The notes: generated from the sequence alone by a model not told the origin. DNA of 64,000 nt from Zobellia nedashkovskayae (GCF_015330125.1 NZ_JADDXR010000002.1:620001-684000), one strand, 5' to 3'. Counted from the first letter of the stretch, positions 45,651-55,055 are shown. A program made the numbers and translations.

Positions 45651-46913
45651 TTATTCTTCCCTAAGGGCATCAATTGGTTTTATACTCACGGCTCTTTGAG
45701 CAGGTATAAGGCCAATTAAAGTTCCTAGCACTACCATTATAACCAATGCGCCAATTACGAAAGGTATAGGCACTGTTGGATTAGTGTATGGAAAGTCAAT
45801 ATCTTGAGTAGCACTATTAATTCCCGCCAATGCAAGCGCTCCAAGAATAATACCCATGATTCCCGCAATAACGGTCAAGAATACCGATTCTAAGATAATC
45901 TGATTTCGTACCTCGGCAGGTGTAGCACCTAAGGCTCTTCGTACTCCAAGTTCTTTGGTTCGTTCTTTTACCGAAATCAACAGAATATTCCCGATACCGA
46001 TAACGCCCGCAAATATTGTGGCAATACCAACGATCAATGACAAAAAGGTAATACCATCTGCAAAGCCAACTATTTTATTGAACTGCTCTCCCAAGTTGAA
46101 CGAACCAAAAGCACGGTCATCATCCGGATGTACATGGTGAATATTCTTTAATAAACTCTTTATATTTTCTTCAACTTTGATTACATCTGCATTATCATAG
46201 GCCGCAATAGAAAACCAACCGACGTCATCACCTGTATTATACAATTTTTTGAAGGTCGAAAAAGGAATGAAAATATCGCCATCTCCTCCAAAACCTCCAC
46301 TTTGTTCAAATTTATGGACCCCTATGACCTGAAAAAAGACATCATCAATTTTGAAATAGCCCCCAATTGGGTTTTCATCCTTATCAAAAAGTTCTTTTTG
46401 TGTACGTTCTCCTATTACCGCAACTTTTCTAGACTGCTCAATATCCTTGTCATTGAGAAAACGACCGCCGTCGTAAATTTTCTTAGGCGCAATTTTGGTA
46501 AATGCAGGAAAATCCCCAAAAAGCGAGTAACTTCCAGTTTTGTTATTACGTCCAATATTTGCAGGAGCAGAACCAAAAAAGCCTCGCACGTTACGTGGTG
46601 CTATATATTCTACCTCGGGAATACGATTTTGTATCATTACTGCATCATCCAGCTTCAACTGCATTTGCCTTCCTGTCTTGTATCCTTCATTGGGCATACT
46701 CGTGTTTTGAGCCCAAACGAACATACTATTTCTAGCAATAGTCTCGAACATACTCTCAAAACCATTGTCCATACCCTTAGCAGCACCAGAAAGTGCTATA
46801 TAAATAAAGATTCCCCATAGAACACCTACTACGGTAATCACAGTCCTCATCTTGTTCTTACTGATGGAACCAAAAATCTCTTGCCAAGTATTTCTATCGA
46901 ATATAAATCGCAT
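45651..46913 (-). CDS. MacB-type ABC permease B1
   Basis: A 420-residue FtsX/MacB permease: one N-terminal helix (about 20-42) preceded by a NKMRTVITVVGVLWGIF signature, a large periplasmic domain (about 50-280, MacB_PCD), then three C-terminal helices around VGIATIFAGVIGIGNIL, LESVFLTVIAGI and IPFVIGALVIM, with the coupling segment KERTKELGVRRALGATP. It is encoded 1 nt after permease A1 and probably pairs with it, since MacB-like proteins are dimers. It has no fused ATPase domain, unlike E. coli MacB. Confidence 0.92.
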   Translation of the reverse strand: MRFIFDRNTWQEIFGSISKNKMRTVITVVGVLWGIFIYIALSGAAKGMDNGFESMFETIARNSMFVWAQNTSMPNEGYKTGRQMQLKLDDAVMIQNRIPEVEYIAPRNVRGFFGSAPANIGRNNKTGSYSLFGDFPAFTKIAPKKIYDGGRFLNDKDIEQSRKVAVIGERTQKELFDKDENPIGGYFKIDDVFFQVIGVHKFEQSGGFGGDGDIFIPFSTFKKLYNTGDDVGWFSIAAYDNADVIKVEENIKSLLKNIHHVHPDDDRAFGSFNLGEQFNKIVGFADGITFLSLIVGIATIFAGVIGIGNILLISVKERTKELGVRRALGATPAEVRNQIILESVFLTVIAGIMGIILGALALAGINSATQDIDFPYTNPTVPIPFVIGALVIMVVLGTLIGLIPAQRAVSIKPIDALREE

Positions 46914-46914
46914 A

Positions 46915-48144
46915 TTATTCGTCTCTTAGGGCTACAATGGGTTTAATACGGGCAGCACGTCTTGCCGGAACATAGCCCGCAATTGCACCAAAAATTATAA
47001 GAACAAATGTGGCCGCAATCGCAACGCTCGTATCTATATATGGATTGGTAATAAAAAAGTCTTTCAGTTTATCGCCCAAAGAACTTAAAATTGCAATCCC
47101 TATGAGCATACCTATAAAACCGGAAACCGTTGTAATAAATACGGACTCCAATAAAATGGTTCCTATAACTGCTTTGGGGGTGGCCCCAAGTGCTTTTCTA
47201 ATACCGAGTTCCTTAGTTCGTTCTTTTACAACAAATACCATAATATTACTGATACCAATTATACCGGCAATGATGGTTCCGAAGGCTACAAAACCTACTA
47301 TGATTTGTAACACACGGGCAAACTGTTGGTTCTGCTGCAATTGGTCTGCTACGTTCCTAATAAAGATTCCATTTTGATCTTTAGGACTGATGAATTTTTT
47401 AGACCTGATAAACTGATCAAGACTCTTGTCAAAAGCCATAGCGCCTGCATATCCTATTTGTGGTTTAAAACCAACAACCATTTGGTCAATTTTATCCGTG
47501 TTTTTTTCAATCAGTTGCAGTGTAGTATAAGGAACGTAAACAATGCGTTCTTCATTATCACCACCATCATCTTGAAACACTCCAATAACCTTAAAAGAGC
47601 TTCCACCAACATCAATATATTTGCCAAGCGAATTTTTGGCTCCAAATAGGTCTTCTTCTACCAGTCTGCCAATAACTGCATACTTAGTCTTGTTTTTGAT
47701 ATCTTGATTATTCAAATAACGCCCCTTCATAATAATAGTCATCTCACTGAATTGATGAGCTGGCCCTACTCCCAGTGTTCTATAGCTATTTGATTCATTC
47801 AAATAACTAACGGTATCCTGCCTTGTTATCCTTGGACTAATATATTCTAGAAACAAAGGAAAATTCTTCTCAATATCGGCTAAGTCACTATTATCAAACT
47901 CTATTACTCTGTTTGACTTATATCCTTTGTAAGGCATTGTTGTTCTGCTCGGAAAGACATAAAATACATTAGTGGCATCGTTTCCAAAAAAATCATCAAA
48001 AGTATTGATCAAACCATTACCGAAACCAAATAGCACCACAAAAATTAGAATACCTAAAGCAACAGTAAACCCCGACAAAAATGTACGAAGTTTGTTCTTC
48101 TGGATGGTTTCGAATATTTCTTTCCAGTTGTCTCTATTTAACAT
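46915..48144 (-). CDS. MacB-type ABC permease A1
   Basis: A 409-residue permease with the same layout as B1: N-terminal NKLRTFLSGFTVALG signature and helix, a MacB periplasmic domain and three C-terminal helices with KERTKELGIRKALGATP. It resembles permease A2 (51414-52658) more than its neighbour B1. Its start overlaps the end of the ATPase gene by 11 nt, suggesting translational coupling and that this pair is the ATPase's original partner. Confidence 0.92.
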   Translation of the reverse strand: MLNRDNWKEIFETIQKNKLRTFLSGFTVALGILIFVVLFGFGNGLINTFDDFFGNDATNVFYVFPSRTTMPYKGYKSNRVIEFDNSDLADIEKNFPLFLEYISPRITRQDTVSYLNESNSYRTLGVGPAHQFSEMTIIMKGRYLNNQDIKNKTKYAVIGRLVEEDLFGAKNSLGKYIDVGGSSFKVIGVFQDDGGDNEERIVYVPYTTLQLIEKNTDKIDQMVVGFKPQIGYAGAMAFDKSLDQFIRSKKFISPKDQNGIFIRNVADQLQQNQQFARVLQIIVGFVAFGTIIAGIIGISNIMVFVVKERTKELGIRKALGATPKAVIGTILLESVFITTVSGFIGMLIGIAILSSLGDKLKDFFITNPYIDTSVAIAATFVLIIFGAIAGYVPARRAARIKPIVALRDE

Positions 48145-48838
48145 ACTGAGCGGCCCTAACCTGTTCTACTTTTTTATCTTCCACAATGACACCATCTTTT
48201 AAATGTACAATACGTTTGCACATATGGGCTATGTCTTCTTCATGCGTTACTACAAGAATGGTATTCCCTTTATCATTAATATTCTGAATAAGGTCCATTA
48301 CCTCATACGAAGTTTTACTATCTAAAGCACCTGTTGGCTCATCTGCCAGCAATACTTTTGGCTCTGCCGCCATAGCACGGGCTATTGCAACACGTTGCTT
48401 TTGACCACCAGAAAGTTCATTTGGTAAGTGCGTAGCCCATTCTTTAAGACCTACCTGCGCTAGGTATTTTAAAGCCTTCTCTTCCCTTTCTTTTCTTGGT
48501 ACTTTTTGATAATATAAAGGTAAGGCCACATTTTCCATGGCGCTTTTGTAGTTGATAAGATTAAAAGACTGAAATACAAAACCCAAGAATTTATTACGGT
48601 ACTTGGCCGCTTTGGTTTCATTTAAATCTTTGATGGGAACACCGTCTAAAGTATATGATCCGGAATCTGCTTCATCTAGCATTCCTAAAATATTTAATAG
48701 GGTTGATTTACCAGACCCAGACGAACCCATGATAGCCACTAGTTCTCCCTCGTCAATACTAAAATTTAATCCTTTTAAGACATGTAATGAGTTGCTACCC
48801 ATTTTGTAGGACTTGTGAAGATCTTTAATTTCAATCAT
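48134..48838 (-). CDS. ABC transporter ATP-binding protein (MacB/LolD type)
   Basis: A 234-residue ATPase, the only one in the operon. Walker A GSSGSGKST at 38-46, Q-loop FVFQSFNL, signature LSGGQKQR, Walker B VLLADEPTGALDS with catalytic Glu, and H-loop VVTHEED are intact. I start at ATG 48838 (MIEIKDLHKSYKMG); the ATG at 48883 adds fifteen residues outside the family. It powers the permeases; whether it serves both modules is an inference from there being no other ATPase gene nearby. Confidence 0.95.
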   Translation of the reverse strand: MIEIKDLHKSYKMGSNSLHVLKGLNFSIDEGELVAIMGSSGSGKSTLLNILGMLDEADSGSYTLDGVPIKDLNETKAAKYRNKFLGFVFQSFNLINYKSAMENVALPLYYQKVPRKEREEKALKYLAQVGLKEWATHLPNELSGGQKQRVAIARAMAAEPKVLLADEPTGALDSKTSYEVMDLIQNINDKGNTILVVTHEEDIAHMCKRIVHLKDGVIVEDKKVEQVRAAQYVK

Positions 48839-48945
48839 GGTAGTTTTGTTAATTATATTAGAATTTTCAAAACAATTTGGCAATATGACATGTAAGTTGC
48901 CGAATTGTTACAAGATGGACTCCAAATTTTCTGTTAAATATTAAA

Positions 48946-50058
48946 TTATCCTTCTTCTTCCTCTTTCTCTATGGCATTCCAGACCTTAATCTTGTCTGTT
49001 TCGGTTATTCCTGATTTTATTTCCACATCAATTCCATCACTAATACCCAATTCTATAGCTCTTCGTTCAAACTTTTGATCGCCGTTCTCTATTTCAACAA
49101 AAGGTTCTTTTGTAACATCATCAAACTGTATCAAAGCTTCCTTTATAGCCAAAACACTATCTGCCCTACCTAAAATTACCGAGGCATTAGCACTTAGTCC
49201 CGCACGAATAAATACGGAATCTTGCTTTTTCATGGTGCCCTTTATTTCAAATTGAATAGCTCCATTTTCTTCTTTTCCCTTTGGGGCAATGTAATCCAAA
49301 ATAGCATCAAACGTTTTTCCTTCTAAAGCTCCAATTGTAATTTCCAACGGTAAGTCCTCTTTGATTTTCCCTACTTCACTTTCATCTACCTTTCCTTCAA
49401 AAATCATTTTATCCACATCTGCAATAGCGGCAATAGTAGTTCCTTCGTTGAAATTATTGCTTTCAATAACTTGATTACCCACTTCCACAGGAACTTCTAG
49501 AACCATACCACTAACGGTAGCCCTAATTTGTGTGTTTGCAGCGTTACCAAAGCCCTTTGTGGTACCTGTTTTAACAATATCATACCGTTTGTTGGCAGCG
49601 GCATAAGATTGCTTGGCCTGGTTGTATGTCACCTCGGCACGCTCTAAATCTACTTTAGAAATCACGCCCTTGCCAAAAAGACCCTTTTGACGCTCCAGGT
49701 TTCTAAGCTCATCATCCAAACCTATTTTAGCCTCATCAATATTATTTCTTGCATCGTTAAGTGCATTTAGGTTTGGTACTACTTTTATTCTACATAGTAG
49801 ATCACCTGACTTTACATAGTCCCCGCCTTCAACAAATACCTCTTCTATTACTCCAGAAATATTAGGTTTAATAAGTACTTCTTCCAACGGAAGTATACTT
49901 CCGGTAGCTACCGTTTTCTTTACAATGTTCTTTTTGGAGGCTTGTTCCGTTTCGTAGACGACTGGGTCTTCCGCATTCTTTTGATATAGATAATACATTG
50001 ATCCGCCAAAGGCCACGACTATGAACAAAAGAACGATTCTGGTTACTGATTTTTTCAT
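48946..50058 (-). CDS. Periplasmic adaptor 2 (MacA/HlyD type)
   Basis: A 370-residue membrane-fusion protein, close paralogue of adaptor 1: N-terminal anchor (5-24), half-lipoyl motifs at PNISGVIEEVF and RATVSGMVLEVP, a helical hairpin (about 95-150), and the same VIESNNFNEGTTIA and KVDESEVGKI segments. It ends with a short acidic tail (EKEEEEG). It lies 62 nt after permease B2 and 107 nt before the ATPase, the largest internal gap in the operon. Confidence 0.92.
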   Translation of the reverse strand: MKKSVTRIVLLFIVVAFGGSMYYLYQKNAEDPVVYETEQASKKNIVKKTVATGSILPLEEVLIKPNISGVIEEVFVEGGDYVKSGDLLCRIKVVPNLNALNDARNNIDEAKIGLDDELRNLERQKGLFGKGVISKVDLERAEVTYNQAKQSYAAANKRYDIVKTGTTKGFGNAANTQIRATVSGMVLEVPVEVGNQVIESNNFNEGTTIAAIADVDKMIFEGKVDESEVGKIKEDLPLEITIGALEGKTFDAILDYIAPKGKEENGAIQFEIKGTMKKQDSVFIRAGLSANASVILGRADSVLAIKEALIQFDDVTKEPFVEIENGDQKFERRAIELGISDGIDVEIKSGITETDKIKVWNAIEKEEEEG

Positions 50059-50120
50059 TTTTATGATTGATTGATGTTATTCTATGTGATTTTTATTTCT
50101 ATTCAATACTAAAATTCTAA

Positions 50121-51380
50121 TCATTCAGTTCTAAGGGCATCTATTGGCCTTACTTTAATAGCACTTTGAGCAGGGATGAAACCTGCCAAAAGACCAGAAA
50201 AAATAAGAATTAATAATGCACCAACTACCACCCCTAAACTTACACTAGGATTCATGAACATATCTACCGGGCCGTTCATATCCAACAAGGCGTTTACGCC
50301 ATAAATAAAGAGCGCACCTAGAGTAATACCTGCCATACCGGATATAATAGTCAAGAAAATAGACTCCATTAGGATTTGCAATTTAATAGACCAAGGGTCC
50401 TCACCCAAAGCTCTACGTATGCCAATTTCTTTAGTTCGTTCCTTTACCACAATGAGCATAATATTACTTACCCCAATAATACCTGAGAGTAGAACCAAAA
50501 TTCCAACGAAATAAGCTATAAAACGTAATGCTCCAAACAAGCTCTGAACCCTTTGGAACTGTTCATAAAGATCAAAGTGTCCCACGGCACGCTGATCATC
50601 AGGGTGTACTTTATGATTTTCTTTGACAACGCCCATTATCTTATCCTTTAAACTTGTTATGGAAGTACCGTCATTTGCAGTAATAGCCATCCAACCTACA
50701 TCATTACCACGGTTGAAAGCTTGGGAGAACGTAGTAAATGGCACAAAAATCTGTTTCTGCCCTTCTTCTCCATCGCCATCATTACTTTTCTTTTTATATG
50801 TACCGACCACCATAAAATTGACACCCTGTATTTTTATAAACGTACCAAGCACATCTTCATCCTTGTCATAGAGTCCGTTTCGTACACCCTCACCTATAAT
50901 CGCTATTTTTCGTTTTTCCTTGATGTCATTATAATTCAAAAACCTACCAGACGTCATGGTCATAGGGTCTTGTTTACTAATTTCAGGATAATCTCCATAG
51001 ACATTATAAGCACCTGTCTTTATTCCGCGGACGACATTATTAGCACCGTTAAAACCACCTAGCTCATTTCTTGGAGAAATAAACTTTAATTCAGGCACAT
51101 TATCTCTTATCGCTTGCACATCTTCAACCTTAAAGAGAAAACTTCTACCCTTAGGAAGGCCTTTATAAGATTTGGTTGTACTTCTAGACCACATGAACAT
51201 GGTATTGGTAGAAATATCACCAAAGTCTTGCATGATACCGTTTTCCAGTCCCTTTCCTGCAGAAAGCAATAGGATTAAAATGAATATACCCCAAAACACA
51301 CCAAAGGCGGTCAAGACGGTTCTGAACCAATTACTGGTTAGTACTTCCAAAATTTCTTTCCAACGATCTCTATTAAACAT
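50121..51380 (-). CDS. MacB-type ABC permease B2
   Basis: A 419-residue permease of the MacB/FtsX type, most like B1 by eye: N-terminal NWFRTVLTAFGVFWGIF, a periplasmic MacB_PCD domain, and C-terminal helices with KERTKEIGIRRALGEDP, LMESIFLTIISGM and VVGALLILIFSGL. No ATPase domain is fused. It follows permease A2 by 33 nt. Confidence 0.92.
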   Translation of the reverse strand: MFNRDRWKEILEVLTSNWFRTVLTAFGVFWGIFILILLLSAGKGLENGIMQDFGDISTNTMFMWSRSTTKSYKGLPKGRSFLFKVEDVQAIRDNVPELKFISPRNELGGFNGANNVVRGIKTGAYNVYGDYPEISKQDPMTMTSGRFLNYNDIKEKRKIAIIGEGVRNGLYDKDEDVLGTFIKIQGVNFMVVGTYKKKSNDGDGEEGQKQIFVPFTTFSQAFNRGNDVGWMAITANDGTSITSLKDKIMGVVKENHKVHPDDQRAVGHFDLYEQFQRVQSLFGALRFIAYFVGILVLLSGIIGVSNIMLIVVKERTKEIGIRRALGEDPWSIKLQILMESIFLTIISGMAGITLGALFIYGVNALLDMNGPVDMFMNPSVSLGVVVGALLILIFSGLLAGFIPAQSAIKVRPIDALRTE

Positions 51381-51413
51381 GATTTATAAAGTCAAGTTAG
51401 TTCTGTTATATTT

Positions 51414-52658
51414 TTATTCGTCCCGTAATGCATCAATAGTATGAATATTGGCTGCACGCCATGCCGGAAAAAACCCCGCAACAGCACCGGCCAATACCAA
51501 TACAAAAACCGTTGAAATAGCAACAGTAAAGTTTACAGATGGATTCATGATATAATCTACTTCAATATGCGGACCCACAAACTCTAATAAACCCATACTA
51601 AAAATGAGTCCTGCAAAGCCAGAAATAGAGGTAATAAATATAGACTCGTGTAAAATCATACCTACTATAGACCAAGGTTTGGCACCAAGCGCTTTTCGTA
51701 TGCCAATCTCTTTAGTACGCTCACGTACTACAATTAGCATAATATTGCTAACACCTACCACGCCCGCTATAATGGTGCAAATACCCACGAACCAGAAGAA
51801 CAGTGCAATGTTATCCGTTAGACTATAATACCGCTTGGCTTCCTCCATAGCACTCCATACAAAAATGGCATTGGTATCATCTGGAGCAACGGTATGGGCT
51901 TGTTGTAAATACGATTGAAGACTGTTCTTGAATTTGATGGATTTAGCGACTACTTCCTCAAAATTATCTGAAGGCGGAAGCGTGTACCCCAAATTATTTA
52001 TTTTATCACCACCATTAAAAGTACTTTGTGCAGTGGTTACCGGTATGTAGATACGTTCTTCTTCCCGATCTTCAGTTTCATTGAATACTCCGATTATTTT
52101 AAATGGAAGTCCGGATATTTTAATGAATTCTCCTACTGGATTATCGATATCCGTAAAAACATCATCAGCAATTTTCTTCCCGATTACAGCTACTTTCGCT
52201 CTACTTGTTTCGTCTTGGTAATTCAAGAACCTTCCGCCGAACATTCCTGCATTCTCTATGAACTGGAATTGAGAGGAAATACCCTGAACTTGATACACAA
52301 GCGCCTCATTACCATAAGTAACGGAAACATCGCGAACAAAAATCCTGGGTGATTTAAATTGAATATCATCCTCAAGCAATTTAGCCGAGAACTCATAATT
52401 AGCATTAGTTAACTGAATATTTCTACCCGGATTAAGACCTTTGTATTTTTTAGTAGTTGTACCTGGCCACACCCATACACTGGTTGCAGCATCTTGCTCA
52501 AACTCATGAGCGATACCATTGCGAAAACCTTCGCCAAAACCTAATAAAATAACGAGAATGAAAATTCCTGATGCTACGGATAACCCTGTAAGAAATGTTC
52601 GCAACTTATTTTTGCGAATAGTATCAAAGATTTCCTGCCACCTTTCGATGTCGAACAT
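51414..52658 (-). CDS. MacB-type ABC permease A2
   Basis: A 414-residue permease, first gene of the operon, most like A1: NKLRTFLTGLSVASGIF at the N-terminus, MacB periplasmic domain, three C-terminal helices and RERTKEIGIRKALGAKP. I start at ATG 52658 (MFDIERWQEIF), which lines up with the N-termini of the other three permeases; the ATG at 52706 adds sixteen foreign residues. No clear promoter is seen; a weak TAGTCTTG-like box lies on the minus strand near 52718-52711. Confidence 0.91.
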   Translation of the reverse strand: MFDIERWQEIFDTIRKNKLRTFLTGLSVASGIFILVILLGFGEGFRNGIAHEFEQDAATSVWVWPGTTTKKYKGLNPGRNIQLTNANYEFSAKLLEDDIQFKSPRIFVRDVSVTYGNEALVYQVQGISSQFQFIENAGMFGGRFLNYQDETSRAKVAVIGKKIADDVFTDIDNPVGEFIKISGLPFKIIGVFNETEDREEERIYIPVTTAQSTFNGGDKINNLGYTLPPSDNFEEVVAKSIKFKNSLQSYLQQAHTVAPDDTNAIFVWSAMEEAKRYYSLTDNIALFFWFVGICTIIAGVVGVSNIMLIVVRERTKEIGIRKALGAKPWSIVGMILHESIFITSISGFAGLIFSMGLLEFVGPHIEVDYIMNPSVNFTVAISTVFVLVLAGAVAGFFPAWRAANIHTIDALRDE

Positions 52659-52758
52659 GTAGTTGATTTTGATTGATTGATGAGCGCGATTGGGGATATC
52701 GCACAACTACAAGACTAATGTAAAAAGGTTTTGTTACACTAGAACAGAAAAAAAAGTG

Positions 52759-52992
52759 TTAAACTTCTTCTGCAGACCTATTTTTCATCTTCTTATAGAC
52801 GAAATAAAAGAGCCCTCCAACAAGAATATACGGTAACGCCATTAAGTATACAATGCCATTGTTTATACCCTCTGCGGCCTTTACATCACCACTACTTTCA
52901 AGAGAAGCACGGCACATGGCACATTGTGCTTCTATGTTTTGAGGCAAAAATAAAATAACTAAAATCAGTATTGCAAATAAGGTCTTTTTCAT
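52759..52992 (-). CDS. Small Cys-x-x-Cys membrane protein at the end of the cox-assembly cluster
   Basis: I know no name for this 77-residue protein. It has a signal peptide (IEAQ at 19-22), a CAMC motif right after the cleavage site (residues 24-27 approx.), a short soluble stretch and one C-terminal membrane helix (about 46-66) with a charged end. The exposed CxxC could bind copper or heme or act in thiol exchange during oxidase assembly; that is inference from its position 40 nt after DUF420 and sco. Similar small proteins occur in flavobacterial oxidase loci. Confidence 0.65.
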   Translation of the reverse strand: MKKTLFAILILVILFLPQNIEAQCAMCRASLESSGDVKAAEGINNGIVYLMALPYILVGGLFYFVYKKMKNRSAEEV

Positions 52993-53031
52993 TCTACTTC
53001 ATTCAAAAACTAAACTTCTTATCACCTTCTT

Positions 53032-53565
53032 TTAACTAACATAATAAGGCGAAATCATAAGGTACACCACAACTCCGGTAACCGCTACATATAACCAAAT
53101 AGGAAATGTAATTTTGGCCCACTTTCTATGATTTTCAAATTTCTTAAGGTACGCAAAGGCATATGTTTTGAGTACTAAAGGTATAATAGCTATGGAAAGA
53201 ATTATATGAGTAATCAAAATAAAGAAATAGATATAACGTACTGCTCCTTCACCCCCGTAAGTAGTAGACTCTGAAGTCATATGATAGCCAATATACATCA
53301 GTAAAAATAGAAGCGATAAGCCAATACAACTTGTCATTATATTCTGATGTAATTCTTTTTTTCCATTTTTTATGGCCCATACGGCAACAAGTAATAGAAT
53401 AGCGGTTAGTCCATTTATAGAAGCGTAGATTGGAGGTAAAAAACCAAGTCTTTCTACATTTGGTATTTTTACTCCAAACAGTATGGCCACTACTACTGGC
53501 ACTACAATAGATACTATTGTGATTAATTTGTTAAACTTCTTTTCTTTAGCTACTGTATCCTCCAT
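53032..53565 (-). CDS. DUF420 membrane protein, oxidase assembly-associated
   Basis: A 177-residue inner-membrane protein with four to five helices (about 12-30, 42-62, 75-95, 110-130, 150-172). Membrane histidines (YHMTSE and ITHIILS) fit the DUF420 family, whose genes usually lie with cytochrome oxidase and sco genes; a relative (CtaM) is needed for heme-A oxidase maturation in some Firmicutes. Its ATG abuts the sco stop codon without a gap, indicating coupled translation. Confidence 0.85.
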   Translation of the reverse strand: MEDTVAKEKKFNKLITIVSIVVPVVVAILFGVKIPNVERLGFLPPIYASINGLTAILLLVAVWAIKNGKKELHQNIMTSCIGLSLLFLLMYIGYHMTSESTTYGGEGAVRYIYFFILITHIILSIAIIPLVLKTYAFAYLKKFENHRKWAKITFPIWLYVAVTGVVVYLMISPYYVS

Positions 53566-54288
53566 CTATTCTGCCAATAATCGCTTAATATCTTCTTTTA
53601 AGATTGAAATCTGTTCTGTTTCTCCATGGTCATTTTCACCTTGTTTCTCAGTAATGGCACCCCGATAATAAATTATTGGGTTTCCAAATTCATCCGCTCT
53701 TGACCTCAGATACCCTTTCTTATCAACCAATGCAAACAATCCTGAATGTTCAAAACCTCCTGGTGAATCAGGCATTTCAGCAGCAAAAATATTAAATCCG
53801 TTATTGGCTAAATCATAAATTTGCTCTTTATCACCAGTCAATAGGTGCCAATCTAAATCTGCAATGCCATACTTTTCCGCATATGCCTTTAAAACCGTTG
53901 GTGTATCAAAATCTGGAGTTATTGAGAACGAAGCTATCCCAAAGTCCTCATTATCTTTAAATTCATCTTGTATAGTCACAAGGTTTTCGGTCATTACCGG
54001 ACAAATAGAAGGGCAACTGGTGAAGAAAAACTCAACAACGAACACCTTGCCGTTATAGTCTTCATTAGATATCGTTAAACTATCTTGATTGATTAGGTTA
54101 AATGAAGGAACACGTTTTTGCTCGCCATTTAAAGTTATATAAGACAATGTACTTTTTGCGTGCTCAATATTTAACCGGTCGTTCTCTACCACTGTTCCGC
54201 TAGAAATCCGATCTACTATTTTCGGCACAAAAATAATTCCGAAAACCAGTATTACTAAAGACACCCAAACGTATGTATACTTCTTCAT
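53566..54288 (-). CDS. Sco1/SenC copper chaperone
   Basis: A 240-residue membrane-anchored thioredoxin-fold protein (one helix at 5-22). It carries the complete copper site: Cys92 and Cys96 in SCPSICP and His181 in FEHSGLFALVD. Sco proteins deliver copper to the CuA centre of cytochrome c oxidase subunit II or act as its thiol reductase. It lies between a cysteine-free look-alike and DUF420 in the oxidase assembly operon. Confidence 0.94.
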   Translation of the reverse strand: MKKYTYVWVSLVILVFGIIFVPKIVDRISSGTVVENDRLNIEHAKSTLSYITLNGEQKRVPSFNLINQDSLTISNEDYNGKVFVVEFFFTSCPSICPVMTENLVTIQDEFKDNEDFGIASFSITPDFDTPTVLKAYAEKYGIADLDWHLLTGDKEQIYDLANNGFNIFAAEMPDSPGGFEHSGLFALVDKKGYLRSRADEFGNPIIYYRGAITEKQGENDHGETEQISILKEDIKRLLAE

Positions 54289-54314
54289 TTCAGTTTACAA
54301 ATCAAAAACCCTTA

Positions 54315-54953
54315 TTACTTTTGCCTATCCGCACTGTTCTTTTTTAGCGCTAATCTATATTCCGCCAATATGATTTTTACATCATCTACCATCTTATTGT
54401 TCAGCTCGGATACAGATGTAGCATTAAAACCATAAAGAGTAGCCTCTTCCTCGTCTTCTGACCTACCCCTAAGACTTAGGTCTTTATCTATTATAAAAGC
54501 GTAGGGCGTGCTTAAATCATCCTCTAGCTGAATGTCAGTTTTTAAGGAGTTGAAAAAATCATTAATTTGTTTTTCATCACCAAAAACAAAATTCCACTTG
54601 CTCATGTCTACCAATAGACCCAACTCTTTTTTTAACTCTGCAGCTTCCTCTTCCATCCCTTTTGGCATAACCATTACGAACTGAAAATCTTTAAATGCAT
54701 AAAAACGCTTGTAGATTTTTTGGTTAAGGTTAAACGCATTGCCATTGGTGTTATTAGGATCATTCCCTAAGAAACCTAAAACAGTAATATTGTCTTTAAA
54801 CGTAGCATCACCATCCATATTAACAACGTCATCTACACCATTGGTTAATATGGCAAGTTTTCCAAAGTTGGTAATACCAGAAGCAAAAAATAAATATGCC
54901 ACGATAGGCAAAATGAACAATGTAATTAAGACCAAATATTTTTTCACCTTCAT
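54315..54953 (-). CDS. Sco-like thioredoxin-fold protein lacking the copper ligands
   Basis: A 212-residue membrane-anchored protein (helix about 7-24). Its order of elements follows Sco: the strand ITVLGFLGNDP where Sco has the CPxxCP site, then helix, QFVMVMP, and STPYAFIIDKDLSLRGR where Sco has EHSGLFALVDKKGYLRSR. The two cysteines and the histidine are all replaced (NDPNNTN, and Ser at the His position), so it cannot bind copper in the Sco manner. It lies 26 nt before sco. I infer a degenerate Sco paralogue with a scaffold or partner role. Annotation tools would probably say hypothetical. Confidence 0.6.
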   Translation of the reverse strand: MKVKKYLVLITLFILPIVAYLFFASGITNFGKLAILTNGVDDVVNMDGDATFKDNITVLGFLGNDPNNTNGNAFNLNQKIYKRFYAFKDFQFVMVMPKGMEEEAAELKKELGLLVDMSKWNFVFGDEKQINDFFNSLKTDIQLEDDLSTPYAFIIDKDLSLRGRSEDEEEATLYGFNATSVSELNNKMVDDVKIILAEYRLALKKNSADRQK

Positions 54954-54973
54954 AAGAAAGAAGTGCTAAACAC

Positions 54974-54981
54974 CAAATTTA
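54974..54981 (-). promoter_or_regulatory. Putative internal promoter before the Sco-like gene
   Basis: Minus-strand TAAATTTG matches the -7 box and lies 21 nt before the ATG at 54953, just after the cox subunit IV terminator. There is no good -33 element, but the position suits a second transcription unit. Confidence 0.45.
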
Positions 54982-54992
54982 CGACAACTACA

Positions 54993-55023
54993 AAAATAAA
55001 AAAGACGGTTGTGAAACCGTCTT
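54993..55023 (-). terminator. Terminator after cytochrome oxidase subunit IV
   Basis: A 9-bp repeat aagacggtt (55002-55010) and aaccgtctt (55015-55023), loop gtga, followed on the minus strand by a T-rich run. It splits the oxidase subunit genes from the sco genes. Confidence 0.75.
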
Positions 55024-55055
55024 AGTATGCTGTTAATTTATTAAGATAATCTTAC

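Noticed and set aside
46302..46820. A 172-codon plus-strand frame inside permease B1.
   Set aside because: It is antisense to a clear MacB permease and its composition is unlike a real protein.
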